From: Adineta ricciae
Lineage: Eukaryota; Rotifera; Eurotatoria; Adinetida; Adinetidae
DNA: 64,000 nucleotides
Assembly: GCA_905250025.1 (NCBI GenBank)
Contig: CAJNOJ010000113.1
Coordinates: forward strand, 186,001-250,000
Reading direction: 5' to 3'
Shown piece after piece: positions 22,332-38,674 of this stretch (positions within the stretch are counted from its first letter, which is position 1; each line of letters starts with the position of its first letter). The translations under genes were made by a program, and so were the position numbers. The notes below the pieces were generated by a model. The model made no database searches and had not been told where the DNA came from. It saw nothing but the letters and a program-made list of their open reading frames with translations.

Positions 22332-24120
22332 ATGTAAGTCATTCTTTTCGTTTATTCAAAATTCATCGTTCATAATCGAATTAAGTCATCATGAGAATCA
22401 CTTCGCTGCTTACAAAAGCAAGGAAAAGTTACCAGACAAGTTTTGTTCTCTTTTGTAACGCGAATAGGTCATTCAACCATAAAAAGCAAATTAATGTGTT
22501 TTTACAATCATATTACAAAACGATATCTATAACCATATCTCATTCGTATGAAGTCACAGATACTTCTAGTTTTATTACTCATCACGTTTTCTTTGTGCGA
22601 TGATGTAAGGAAGAAAGAGAAAAAAAATAGTTAAATCTCCAAATGCGCAGTCAATGAATGAATAATTTATTCACAATTGCGAAAAAAGATTAATTTGAAA
22701 ATGACTACCCACTATTGATCGACTTCAAGGCCTGAGAGATTTCTCCTTTTCTCCCTCTGCCTCTCCGCCATTCATGTCGCTAAGACTGCAAATATGAAAA
22801 TTGGTTTTTAAATAGACGAGAGACTAATTAGGGTGGTGTATGGATTAATAAAATAACCCAAATCGATCACAGTAGCGTTCCCACGAGAATATTTGACCGA
22901 TTAGCTTGACTGGCGTCTGCACTTGTGTTGAATGCATACGATTTCTCTTACTATTCGATCAGCTCGCGCACGTCTCGAGCTGAGACAACGATCGAATCCA
23001 GGATAAATTCCAATTAATTATTTTTATCTCGTATGGAATTTGCTCTTCATGGCAGATAGAACTCCGAATAAACAAATGAAGAATTTATTTCTACCTCGAC
23101 TTCATATGCGTCGTTTCATTTTCATTTTTCATTTCACGTTAAATGGTAATGATAAATCTCGACACAGGCGCAAAACACAGACCGGCAGGCTCTGATTTAC
23201 CATTAAATAAACAAAAGCATAACCAGATGTTATTAATAAATCACATCGATTATCTTATTAATATAGTTGAAAACTTCTTCATCGCCGATCATAAGCAACA
23301 ATGTACCTAGTTGATATCCTCACCTACTCGGCGTAGTAACGTTAACAGGTTAATACACCCGTAGGAAAAATACGATCTCGTCAACAATGTTTGAGGGTGT
23401 CGAAAACAACATATGCCGTCAATCTCTTGTCCTTGGTAATTACAATCAAAATAAGCACACAAAACACAATAATATCAAGCAACTTACTTTCTCAGCTACA
23501 TGCAATCCTTTTGTTATTTGATGCAATTAACTTCATGCTCAGACAATATTCGTCATTGAATTTCGTTAAAAAGTCTTGCGTTAATTTTCATCATGATTAA
23601 TTACTTACGTTCGTCGTATTTCTGTTGTTTTTCGAATAATTTATTTATATAACATACGAATCAAGAAGTACGTTAACAAAAAATAGATATTTTCTCTTCC
23701 TAAGCTCGAAGTAAAAACTAGTCATGCTCTATTGGACTCGTTTTTCAAGCAGTTCTCTATGAGTAATATATATGTGTACTTCAAAACGCGTGATACCATG
23801 ACGGAAAGGTTTACCAGTGCGCTCTAAATAAATTACGTATGAATCCAAATGCTTCTCATTAAACTAGTTATTCAAATCCGTGAGTAGATCGAGTTTATTT
23901 TCCTATCCGAATGTGTAATATTCATCATTTATGTAATCATGCTTTTCTTCGTTTTTTCTACAGGTCGGATTCAAATACAAAACGTGTTCGAATCGAAAGT
24001 GATTCTGTGAAGAAGAATCGTTCAGCATCGGCATCACGCCATTCACTTGTAGACGAAACCGAACGACAAATGGAGATGCAATTATTGGATTCGCCACCTT
24101 CTCGAAAGAAGTCCAAACAG
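22332..24120 (+). CDS. Proposed upstream N-terminal exons of the Ca2+-ATPase (split start codon)
   Basis: An exon at 23964-24120 stands alone in noncoding sequence. It has a pyrimidine-rich acceptor (TTTTTTCTACAG), a GTTTGC donor and strong coding bias. Its only long open frame begins with one leftover base G and reads SDSNTKRVRIESDSVKKNRS... to SPPSRKKSKQ. A strong donor (AT|GTAAGT) lies at 22334; joining AT to the G makes ATG exactly in that frame, giving a 53-residue Ser/Arg/Lys-rich segment. It ends in phase 0, matching the acceptor (TTATTAAG) directly before the ATG at 24855. The simplest reading is an N-terminal extension or alternative first exon of the PMCA below. It could instead belong to a separate short transcript. 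No domain is recognised; it is rich in possible phosphorylation sites (RSASASRHS). Confidence 0.5.
22334..23963 (+). other. Proposed long first intron / regulatory region
   Basis: 1.63 kb with no coding bias, bounded by the proposed GTAAGT donor and TTTCTACAG acceptor. This is far longer than the 45-80 nt introns typical of the window, so it may carry regulatory elements. No repeat or mobile element was recognised in it. Confidence 0.4.
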
Positions 24121-24854
24121 GTTTGCCAAAGAAAAGAACCCTTTTCCCATCTAATGATATTCCTCAGTAGTCTTCTTTTATCCATGTCATAAATGTCAAC
24201 CCATAGAGTTCGAAGATTTTGAGCGTGGAATAGAGGACCATGGCTGACAGATTTAGATGAGAAACGGCAAGCGTATAACAACAAACAACAAAAGCGAACA
24301 TAAAAAAAACGTTATTACTATCCCATCTTAGTCCTATCGCGCGTGTGTGTGTGCATATCATCATTGGCAAAGTAGGATGCGTTTGTCGACCAACCGATGT
24401 GCCACAAAGATAAGAAACGATCGAAGCGAGAAGAGAGAACAGCAAGAGAAAGAATTATGCCAATCTTACACTATTCTGGTATATAGTTAGCTGGTTACCA
24501 CAAACAAGAGAATATAGATATTTTTGTTTCCCTATCGAGCTATTTCCTACTTGTATCGAAGAGGAGAAAACCAGTGGTGCTAGTGTGTAAAAAAAATTGA
24601 TCGAGAAAGCGAATCTTGCTCGACACATTACTAAAGGATTCGGTACTTAGTAGAATAATCAACTAGACGTATGTAAAACAAAAGATTTGTATTCGATGTA
24701 GATCATATTTCCTTCGTTTTTTATTCTTGTCAGCGATCATTTTCATTCTAAAGATAGACTGTGTGTATGAAAAACATTTTGAAGATTACTCATCCACACA
24801 TTTACGAGGAGAATGCTCATCGATTCACTTTTTATTTCACTTTTTTTTATTAAG
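24121..24854 (+). other. Long intron or alternative promoter before the PMCA start
   Basis: 734 nt without coding sequence, ending in a T-rich tract and AAG directly before the ATG at 24855. It may be an intron of a longer transcript, the promoter of a short form, or both. Confidence 0.45.
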
Positions 24855-29995
<5,141 letters not shown>

Positions 29996-30346
29996 AAATG
30001 TTTTGGTGCAGCATATTCACTACTTTCTTTTTCTTTTTTATTAGCTTTTTCTAAATCTCCCTCTGTCTCTCTCTCTCTTGGTCTCTCGATACTCTCCCCG
30101 CGTCGTGTTACAATTTTTGTGCGCTCTCAAAATCAGCGAAGATCGAATCATCTGCAGCACTCAACATAAAAACTGTCTGTTTTTTTTCCTTTTTTCTCTT
30201 TTCTTTTTCGTCTTCTTCCATCGTGTGACCTGTTCATGTTATTATCTTTCTTTGTTCTTATGCATCTAGATACATATACACAAATATGTATTTCTCTTTC
30301 TAGGATGTAACAATTATACTGAGAGATATTCTTCAGTTTATTTGTT

Positions 30347-30372
30347 AATAAATATATATAAAATGAAATAAA
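30347..30372 (+). terminator. Polyadenylation signals of the PMCA gene
   Basis: Two AATAAA hexamers (30347-30352 and 30367-30372) lie about 350 nt after the stop codon, separated by a TA-rich stretch. They are the most likely cleavage signals for this transcript. Confidence 0.55.
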
Positions 30373-31064
30373 GCCAGGCGCTGGACAGACAGAGCGAGAT
30401 GACCAGTCCGACTTGCTATTCTACATCAGATTGTAGGTAAATTAAGGAAAGAGTCTTAATGAGCTATACGAAAGTGAATATTGTGTTATCTGCATGAATG
30501 CAGTGTGCATCTCCGGAAAAAATATCTTATTTTCAAGATGTTAAGTTCATTCAATAGAAAACCATCCGACTCATCAAATCTGATTTGAATTGAAAGTGTT
30601 TCTACTCTTACATATCATTTCTCATGATTAAAAATGCGGTAAAGTTCTAAAATGGAAGTCTGTCATTGTATCTGTTCGATTTAGTCAGTATTCAATTCGA
30701 AACTGCATACTGCAGCTTGAATTGAGATTAAAAATAGCGATAAGAAACTATAAATTATTCCTACCATTTTTTCCAGATCTATCTATGTATAACAGGATTC
30801 GTAATCTAAAAAGTCCGCCGTCTTAGGCTAATCATGAGAAAAGACAAAGTACATGTTTGTATCCAACTGAACTGTTTCAATCAGATCTCAACAATGAACA
30901 AATGTGTTTGTCTATTATTGTTGTCATTATTTTTCAAGTTTACAGAGAAATTCTTTCGTGGGTGTTTACAATGCATAAAACCTGTCAAATCAATTTACAT
31001 CTGTGGGCGATGGGATTTTTGTAGCGAAAGGTATCTCTTTCTTCCATCATCTTTCTCCTTCATG

Positions 31065-31072
31065 TATATAAG
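31065..31072 (+). promoter_or_regulatory. TATA-like element of receptor gene 1
   Basis: TATATAAG, 56 nt before the ATG at 31128, a sensible distance for a short 5' UTR. Confidence 0.45.
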
Positions 31073-31127
31073 CAGACAAAAAAAATAGAAAATAGATTGA
31101 AACATATTTTGTACTTTTGCAGAAAAC

Positions 31128-32051
31128 ATGAATTCCTCGACAAACACTTCGGCAATTACTAACTATTTTGATTACTATATCGTTTGTTCATTATCAGCTA
31201 CTTTTGGTCTGATATCTATCAGCGTATCTACGCTGATTATAGTTATTGTCCAACGTACTAAACCTCGTTTACACACCATACGACATTTACTTATGTGTAA
31301 TACATGTATTTCATCAACGATTTATTGTATTGTACAATTTATTAATTATATCTTTTTAATATTTTTACCATGGATAATAAGTGATGTGGCATGTCGGTGG
31401 CGTGGCTATTTTGCTTATGCATCTGTAACCGCGGCAACCTACTCATATCTAGTTCAAGCGGTTTCACGCCTTTTCTTCTCAGTCTATTCCGGAAGATATC
31501 CATGGTTAACAACATTCAATGTACATTATCTCCTTATACTGGCTCATTGGTTGATTATCTTCATCATACCTTTACCTGCATTGATCACAACTGATATTTA
31601 CTTTCGTCCTGGTCTGTTGTGTTGGGTGCCGTTCAAACACACACTACATATGGCTTACACAGTCATTGCGTGTTATGTTACACCCATCATTTCAATTTTC
31701 ATTATTTATGTTGTAATATATCGGAGAATTCGTAAAGCAAAGAAAGCTGCAACAATGATACTCAATGGTACACATGACAAACGTGATCTTGAAGTTCTTC
31801 GAAACATTGTTATTCTTCTATGTGTTTACATTGCTGGCGGAATTCCAACAATACTGTTTATGATCACGGAAATAGAACTCTTTTATCTTGCTAGTATTGT
31901 CACATTTACACTGACAGTTGCAATTGAAAAGATATGCACAATTTTATTAGATCGAGATCTTCGACCAGTCGTGAAAGGTCTTCTATTCAAAACAGATCGC
32001 ATTATGCCGTACGAAAATACGTGTACACGAATGAAAATGGGCAATGTTTAG
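31128..32051 (+). CDS. Rhodopsin-like 7TM receptor 1 (tandem family)
   Basis: Single-exon 307-residue receptor with seven hydrophobic helices and an N-terminal N-glycosylation sequon (NTS). It keeps class A hallmarks in diverged form: a Cys at the top of TM3 (DVACRWRGYF) with a partner in the second extracellular loop (GLLCWVP), Trp in TM4 (LAHWLI), Pro in TM5 and TM6 (YVTPIIS, GGIPTILF) and SRLF where DRY would be at the end of TM3. TM7 reads LTVAIEKICTILLDRDLR without NPxxY. The shared signature RTKPRLHTIRHLLMCNTC follows TM1. Ligand and G protein are unknown; peptide or odorant sensing is a guess from family expansion. It is the first of four tandem same-strand copies. Confidence 0.88.
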   Translation: MNSSTNTSAITNYFDYYIVCSLSATFGLISISVSTLIIVIVQRTKPRLHTIRHLLMCNTCISSTIYCIVQFINYIFLIFLPWIISDVACRWRGYFAYASVTAATYSYLVQAVSRLFFSVYSGRYPWLTTFNVHYLLILAHWLIIFIIPLPALITTDIYFRPGLLCWVPFKHTLHMAYTVIACYVTPIISIFIIYVVIYRRIRKAKKAATMILNGTHDKRDLEVLRNIVILLCVYIAGGIPTILFMITEIELFYLASIVTFTLTVAIEKICTILLDRDLRPVVKGLLFKTDRIMPYENTCTRMKMGNV

Positions 32052-32730
32052 GTACTTTTTTTCACTGTTTTATGGCCTTTGATGTATTGTTTTTCATCAT
32101 CTGTCAAAAAATTAAAATATCTCTTTCGAAAATAAAAGAATTACTCTCATCAATAATCAGATTCGTTGCATCGGTCTCTTTCTCATGTTAAAATTATTTG
32201 CTCTAAGCATGAGAATCTTTCCGGACAAGTAAAATGTAGATAGAAATGAATTCAACTGTGTTTAACATGAAGTGGGTCCTTCTATTTTAAGTTTTTCAGA
32301 AATGAGAAAGCGTGAATAATAGCCACGTATACCTAATTACATCTTTTGTCACGTCTCTTAAACAATCAGAGCACTTCTTTTGTGATTAGCCAGACATTCT
32401 GTTTCTCTTCGAAGTCGTCTTTTATAAGAAGAATGTTTAAACAATCTAGAGGTATCTTTGCAGTGAATATTTCTCTTTCGACTGGTTGTATCTTCATATT
32501 CATCTAATTATTAATTGAGATTCCGAAAGAGATTGTAAAAAGAATAGAGTCTGCGGATGATACCAATATAGCAAACCTTTTATTTCCGCTGTTTATAAGA
32601 AGCGTTGTCTTCATACAAGAATCCTACATTCAGAGAGTTCACGAGTGATTTTACTCGAGTTTAACAACCTCGCTCATCAAGTTTGTTTTACTCGTAGTAT
32701 ACTTCAGTGAATATCTGACTCACAAATCAA
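32052..32730. other. Spacer between receptor genes 1 and 2
   Basis: AT-rich, with no coding sequence. It includes an AATAAA-type signal near 32130 and a TTTATAAG element near 32590 that could be a promoter. Confidence 0.4.
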
Positions 32731-33729
32731 ATGAATACAACACCGTCGACGCCGAATTACATTGAAAACTATTACATCGTTTGTTCGATTTCTGGCTTTT
32801 TCGCTTTGAATGCAGTTGTTCTCTCCTGTGTGATATTGATTGTAACACGGCGCACCAAACCACGTCTTCACACAGTTCGACACATACTGATGTGTAATAC
32901 ATGTGTAGCCTCAATCTTCTATTGTATTGTACAAATTGTCAACTATATCTACCTCATTTTTCTATCGGATGTAACAAGTGACATCAGTTGTCGTTGGCGT
33001 GGATATTTTTCTTATGTGACTATCACTGGAGTTACTTATTCATTCTTAATTCAAGCTGTCTCTCGACTATTCATTACCATTTTCTCTGCGAACCATAAAT
33101 GGTTGACAGCGTTTAAAGTTCATCTGATTTTAATTGGTATTCAATGGATTTTGGCCATCTGTTTACCTTTACCAGCGATCATAACTGATGATATTTACTT
33201 TCGTCCACGCGCCCTTTGTTGGGTACCATTGAGAAGTTTACTGCATGTTATTTATACGTATGTTGTGTATTACACTATTCCGGCGGCATTAATCGGCGTT
33301 ATTTATCTTCTGATTTACTTTCGAGTGAGAGAAATTTCGAATCGGAATGAAATGTTGATCGGAATGAAAAATAATGAAAAACGTAATCTTGAACTTCTTC
33401 GAAATATTTTAATTCTTCTGTTTATTTACTTCACTGGTGGCATTCCAACACTTTTATTTCTTCTTACTACAAATCGAATACTCTACTTGATTGGCATTGT
33501 CACTATATCATTGACTGTCGCGATCGAGAAATTGTGTACAATTGTTTTGGATCGAGAACTTCAACAAGTGGTAAAACAGATTCTAACAAGCAGAACGAAA
33601 GTTCTACCTATCAATAATACACAAACTCATGCACAGTTAGATTATCGCACACGTCCACAGCGAACTCCTATGCCAGCAATGGAGTCGTACGGTAAAAGGC
33701 CATTACGCTGGCATGAGACAGTGATTTGA
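32731..33729 (+). CDS. Rhodopsin-like 7TM receptor 2 (tandem family)
   Basis: Single-exon, 332 residues, with the same architecture as receptor 1: RTKPRLHTVRHILMCNTC after TM1, DISCRWRGYFSYV at TM3, QAVSRLFITIF in place of DRY, ALCWVPLRSL in loop 2, GGIPTLLFLL in TM6 and LTVAIEKLCTIVLDREL in TM7. It has the longest C-terminal tail of the four, basic and Pro-rich (RTRPQRTPMPAMESYGKRP), suggesting different coupling or trafficking. It is the second gene in the array and clearly diverged from 3 and 4. Confidence 0.88.
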   Translation: MNTTPSTPNYIENYYIVCSISGFFALNAVVLSCVILIVTRRTKPRLHTVRHILMCNTCVASIFYCIVQIVNYIYLIFLSDVTSDISCRWRGYFSYVTITGVTYSFLIQAVSRLFITIFSANHKWLTAFKVHLILIGIQWILAICLPLPAIITDDIYFRPRALCWVPLRSLLHVIYTYVVYYTIPAALIGVIYLLIYFRVREISNRNEMLIGMKNNEKRNLELLRNILILLFIYFTGGIPTLLFLLTTNRILYLIGIVTISLTVAIEKLCTIVLDRELQQVVKQILTSRTKVLPINNTQTHAQLDYRTRPQRTPMPAMESYGKRPLRWHETVI

Positions 33730-34850
33730 TGTGACAGTTCACGTTTTTTTTTGTGTATTTACGTTCGTTTTCGATGTTTATTGAATAAAATGGAACACAG
33801 CACCAAACGCATGTTTGCTTCTAACGATTGGAATCAACTGAAAATAATGTCCTCTGAGTTCGTCAGCAATGTTTCTTTGATAAGATAGTGCCTCTGAGTA
33901 TAAGAACTCGTCTGAAAAGTTCTCACTGCCAACACTAAGGAATTTTTATAGCTGGAAGTCACGACGGATGAAGTGTCTGTATCCTTTCAGTTACGAGTCA
34001 TAAAAATAGGGATACTTCAATTATAATCATCAAGATTTTCATTCGATATATATAACGGGCACATGAATTGTGTACACAAATGTTCTACTTCCTAATTCAT
34101 GGGGTTGAAAATTAGTATTAATTCAATAAGTATGAACTTTTGTAGACACAGTATTTTTCAGTAGAAATAGAGTGGGATGTGTCAACAAGAAAAAAAAATC
34201 AAAACGCCTTTTTCACATGAATTGTTTTCTCCCTCCACTTAGTTTATCAAAGCAACTCATGCTTGCAAAAGGGATTATAGTATTCATAATTAATCAATAC
34301 GCTAATTAAATATGGTGCTGGAGCGAAGAGGATTTATTATTCAAAATGAATCCATAGTTCAAAGACAACACACTTCCTCGAATGTTCCTTAAAGTACAAC
34401 ATACGTACAACACACCGGATACAGGTGATACATATCTACAGTGTCCATATGACGTCTTTGTCTTTTGAATAATGGGTATTACAGGATGTTTTTATCGCAT
34501 GGTACATATAGATCGTTAAATTGAATGTGTAGGAGCAAAACTATGAATGAAATACTTCTCTTCAAAGATACTTTTTTACATGAAGATATTACAGAATCGA
34601 TAAAAACATCACATATGAATTATTTATTCGCTGCGATCAGCTATATTATTCGTCATCGCCCACTCACATGATATGTTTGAATAATTTCATTCAAATTGCA
34701 TATGATTATTTACGAACTACCGATTATTGAGATTGAGTCTTCTTCGTTCTTCTAGGAAAACTCTTCCTGTCTATTTTCTCTTCATTCTTGACAGACATGA
34801 CAAGTATAAAAAATATCACCAAAATATTCAGATAATCTCATTTCAATATC
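33730..34850. other. Spacer between receptor genes 2 and 3
   Basis: 1.1 kb AT-rich sequence with no exon or repeat recognised. TATAAAAA at 34805-34812, 39 nt before the next ATG, is a likely TATA box. Confidence 0.45.
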
Positions 34851-35765
34851 ATGAGTCTCAATATATCTTCGATAGAAGCTTCCATACAATTTAGTGATTA
34901 TTACGTAGTTTGTTCATTAGCTGCTGTTATATCACTCATTGCAGTATTCGTTTCAATATCTGTGCCAATCTTGGTTTACCGAACAAAACCTCGTTTACAC
35001 ACTGTCAGACACTTGTTAATATGCAATACATGCGTCGCATCAATTCTCTACTGCATTGTTCAAACTATCAACTATATTTTTCTTATCTTCTTACGAACAG
35101 AAACAAGTGACGTTGGGTGTCGATGGCGTGGCTACTTTGCTTATCTGACCATTGCAGCTGTTGCCTATTCATATCTCATTCAAGCCATTTCTCGCTTTTT
35201 CATCTCTGTCCTTTCCGGTCAGTATCGCTGGTTGACAACATTCAAAACACATTACATTCTGATTTTTCTCCAATGGCTCACCATCGTAATCATTCCACTA
35301 CCTTCCATCCTGACAAATGACATATACTATCGTCCGACTTCATTCTGTTGGGTACCATTGAAAAAGCTCATTCATGTCATCTATACCTATTTCGCATACT
35401 ATATCCTACCAACATTGACCATCTGCATGCTTTATATCATTATTTTCTATCGAGTAAAGCAAGGAACAAAGCGCGCTGCGCTACTCATAAGGAACAATCA
35501 TCACGAGAAACGTGACCTTGAACTACTTCGTAATATAATGATACTTTTATGTATTTATCTGCTAGGTGGCCTACCAAGTGTCCTTTTCGTGATGACAACA
35601 AACAAATGGATCTATTTGATAAGCATTGTGTCAATGTCATTGACAGTTGCAATTGAAAAGATCAGTATGATCATGTTGGACCGTGATATTCGTCAAGTTA
35701 CTAAAAGTTTAATATGTCGACGAACTAGGGTGATGCCCTTTCAACTAGAAACGACTCGAAAATAG
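34851..35765 (+). CDS. Rhodopsin-like 7TM receptor 3 (tandem family)
   Basis: Single-exon, 304 residues. Landmarks: an NIS sequon at the N-terminus, RTKPRLHTVRHLLICNTC, DVGCRWRGYFAYL, QAISRFFISVL at the end of TM3, SFCWVPLKKL, GGLPSVLFVM in TM6 and LTVAIEKISMIMLDRDIR in TM7. The segment from about 34929 to 35364 is nearly identical at DNA level to receptor 4 (36709-37144), including third codon positions, whereas the two ends differ much more. That pattern suggests gene conversion or a patchy recent exchange. Confidence 0.88.
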   Translation: MSLNISSIEASIQFSDYYVVCSLAAVISLIAVFVSISVPILVYRTKPRLHTVRHLLICNTCVASILYCIVQTINYIFLIFLRTETSDVGCRWRGYFAYLTIAAVAYSYLIQAISRFFISVLSGQYRWLTTFKTHYILIFLQWLTIVIIPLPSILTNDIYYRPTSFCWVPLKKLIHVIYTYFAYYILPTLTICMLYIIIFYRVKQGTKRAALLIRNNHHEKRDLELLRNIMILLCIYLLGGLPSVLFVMTTNKWIYLISIVSMSLTVAIEKISMIMLDRDIRQVTKSLICRRTRVMPFQLETTRK

Positions 35766-36631
35766 ATCAATTAAATGCGTTGTACGATAGAATATTCCCT
35801 TTTCTGTGAAGAAAAATCTGTTTGTTCAGTGAATAAATGCTGTAGACTACTAAGAAACAGATACTTCTAAATAGGTGCAAAAGATTAATGTCGAAGTATT
35901 CTGAGTATATAGGTTTTACTTTTACATTCCCATGGTTAAATTAATAAATCACATAGCCGTCAGCAAACATTTCGTGATTACATCAACCGAAAATCTAAAG
36001 TTAATGATAATGACACTAACACTTGAGCACGCGGAGCTGTGAGTTGTGTCTTAGTAATATCTCATGAGCATGTTCTTAATGATTGCCATCTTCATTTATA
36101 AATTAAGTTTCTAGGTTAAAAGAGCAAATTATCTTTTAATTAAATTGAACAACTCTTCCGGAGTCTTTCATTGAGAAATTAAATTGAAATGCCGTTACCT
36201 ATCATCTACTAGTTATTCTCACTATTCAACGACTGATTGTTCATGCACATGTGTTTAAATATCGTGTAGTTTTCTTCTTCGTGTTTACGTTATGTATCTG
36301 GAAGTAAATCATACTTGACTTGAATAAAATACCCTATGACTCGATGAGTTAAAGTGCGCTAATAGGCAATCAGAAATGAATACAGAAAATGTTTCGTTTC
36401 GTCAAATATTCTAAGAACAATTCAAAAAATATCTTTTGGACTAGTTTTTTTTTAATCAAAATTCCTATTCGTCATTCTATGAGTATGCTTGTGAACCTGC
36501 TTTAAAGAACATCGTGTACCGTTAAATAAAAGATCAACTCGATCATTAATTTTATTCTTTGACACTTCGACTAATAACTTTCATCTTTGAACTCGGTACA
36601 TATTTTATAACCTGTATTTCAAATTTAGAAA
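35766..36631. other. Spacer between receptor genes 3 and 4
   Basis: AT-rich, no exon recognised. By eye the spacer does not repeat the sequence upstream of receptor 3, so the high identity of genes 3 and 4 is limited to coding sequence. Confidence 0.4.
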
Positions 36632-37558
36632 ATGAATTCAACACTATCTCCATTGGAAGCTTCATTTACGATAAGTGACTATTACATTGCTTGCTCATTG
36701 TCCAGTGTCATATCACTCATTGGAGTGTTCGTTTCAATATCTGTGTCAATCCTGGTTTACCGAACAAAACCTCGTTTACACACTGTCAGACACTTGTTAA
36801 TATGCAATACATGCGTCGCATCAATTCTCTACTGCATTGTTCAAACTATCAACTATATTTTTCTTATTTTCTTACGAACAGAAACAAGTGACGTTGGGTG
36901 TCGATGGCGTGGCTACTTTGCTTATCTGACCATTGCAGCTGTTACTTATTCATATCTCATTCAAGCCATCTCTCGCTTTTTCATCTCTGTCCTTTCCAGC
37001 CAGTATCGCTGGTTGACAACATTCAAAACACATTACATTCTGATTTTTCTCCAATGGCTCACCATCGTAATCATTCCACTACCTTCCATCCTGACAAATG
37101 ACATATACTATCGTCCGACTTCACTCTGTTGGGTACCATTGAAAAGGTTCATCCATGTCATCTACTCTTATTCTGCATATTACATTGTGCCCACTAGTTC
37201 GGTTTGCATAGTCTACATTTTTATATTTTATCGAGTGAAGAAATTCAGCCATCGTCCGTGTGCATTTGCACGACCGACAAACAAAGAGAAGCGCGACCTC
37301 GAATTACTCCGTAACATTACGGCGCTTTTATTCATTTATTTGCTGGGTGGAATACCGAGTATTCTATTCGCGATTACAGCAAGTAAACCAATCTATTTAC
37401 TGAGTCTTGTAACGATGTCGCTGTCGGTAGCTATTGAAAAGGTCAGTATGATCATGTTAGACCGTGATATTCGTCAAGCGATCATGAAGTTGCTACTCTC
37501 AACGAAACCCGCTTTACAAGTCAAGCCAATAAAAAGACATACGTGCAATCAACTATAA
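36632..37558 (+). CDS. Rhodopsin-like 7TM receptor 4 (tandem family)
   Basis: Single-exon, 308 residues, closest to receptor 3. It shares RTKPRLHTVRHLLICNTC, DVGCRWRGYFAYL, QAISRFFISVL and SLCWVPLKRF. It differs in the third intracellular loop (KKFSHRPCAFARPTNKEKR), where G-protein contacts normally lie, and in the tail (KPALQVKPIKRHTCNQL). TM6 is GGIPSILFAI and TM7 LSVAIEKVSMIMLDRDIR. It is the last member of the four-gene array. Confidence 0.88.
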   Translation: MNSTLSPLEASFTISDYYIACSLSSVISLIGVFVSISVSILVYRTKPRLHTVRHLLICNTCVASILYCIVQTINYIFLIFLRTETSDVGCRWRGYFAYLTIAAVTYSYLIQAISRFFISVLSSQYRWLTTFKTHYILIFLQWLTIVIIPLPSILTNDIYYRPTSLCWVPLKRFIHVIYSYSAYYIVPTSSVCIVYIFIFYRVKKFSHRPCAFARPTNKEKRDLELLRNITALLFIYLLGGIPSILFAITASKPIYLLSLVTMSLSVAIEKVSMIMLDRDIRQAIMKLLLSTKPALQVKPIKRHTCNQL

Positions 37559-38674
37559 CTAAAAAATGCAGTGCACTAAATAATCTCTGATATTTCTCCT
37601 TTTTTAGTCTTTCTTCGGGATGTACATATTTGAATAAAACGTGATGAAAGATATGAGCACCGTAAATTTCGTACTTCAAACCAAGCATATCATCGTTTAT
37701 TCGTGTCATATTTACTAAAAATATCCGAAAAGCTCATGTATATCTGATGACAAATCGATTATTTTGTTTTGTTTTCTTGAATGACCTGAAACACGTCGAC
37801 ATACATCGAAAAGTACTATCGTTCTCGGGTTGGATAGACTCGGAAAGTTCACTGTAGATCGATTAGGCTCTTTATTTTCTCTCTTATTCTGTCGTTTGTT
37901 TCTTCGGCTGGCAACTGAAGTTGGACATATATTTTCTTTCTTTTATGTAGAAGATTATTTATGTATTTCGTTCTGCAAGAGAGCCGATATCATCACGTAC
38001 ACATCGTATCCAAGGTTGTCGATGGTACGGTATATCTTCATCGTCTTGCAAAGAGCAAGAAACAGCAGTAATAGCAACAATATATCACCAAGGCTTTTTT
38101 GTTTTTGCACTCTATTTGACAATAACAACAACAACAACAAAAATATATCAGAAAGAAGGAAAAAAACAATACAAAGAAGAAAAGTGTAAACCTCAATATG
38201 GACATATCATGACGAAATGAGAAATTCTCATGAATTGAAATCGTTTACATTAAAATTGTTGAGATACAAAAAGGCAAAATTTGCGAAAAAAAAGAACTGA
38301 TCCCTCCGAATCTGATCTTGATATCTTTGTTCTTTCCTCCTTTTCTTTCTCTCTCTCTCTCTCCTATATTGATTATTTCTATCCTATCGTTAAAGATGAT
38401 TACCATCAACCGGTTAGTAGCATTACCGCAAAAGGGAAAAAGATTGTTCGCGAGCCGACAGAAGCAACGATTGGATAACATCTCGACAGAAATAACTTCT
38501 TCTTTTCTGTTAGAAAAAACCAAATGGATTGATATCTTGTGCTTTTCTTCGCAGATATTTTTCCTATTTCTCCCTTCTGTTCTTGCTACCACTACTTACC
38601 ACACAACTATCGTCGTCGTTCTTTTTTACATCTTAACATCTCACAGACGCATTAAGAACAACACAGCTATAGCA
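37559..38674. other. Spacer upstream of myosin light chain
   Basis: About 1.1 kb of low-complexity sequence, with AAC repeats near 38123-38140 and a CT run near 38348-38363. No convincing exon was found. It should include the promoter and 5' UTR of the myosin light chain gene. Confidence 0.45.

Larger units (their letters stand above)
29996..31127. other. PMCA 3' UTR and promoter of the first receptor gene
   Basis: Pyrimidine-rich 3' UTR up to about 30380, then AT-rich spacer. No coding exon was found. A TATA-like element sits at 31065-31072. Confidence 0.5.
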
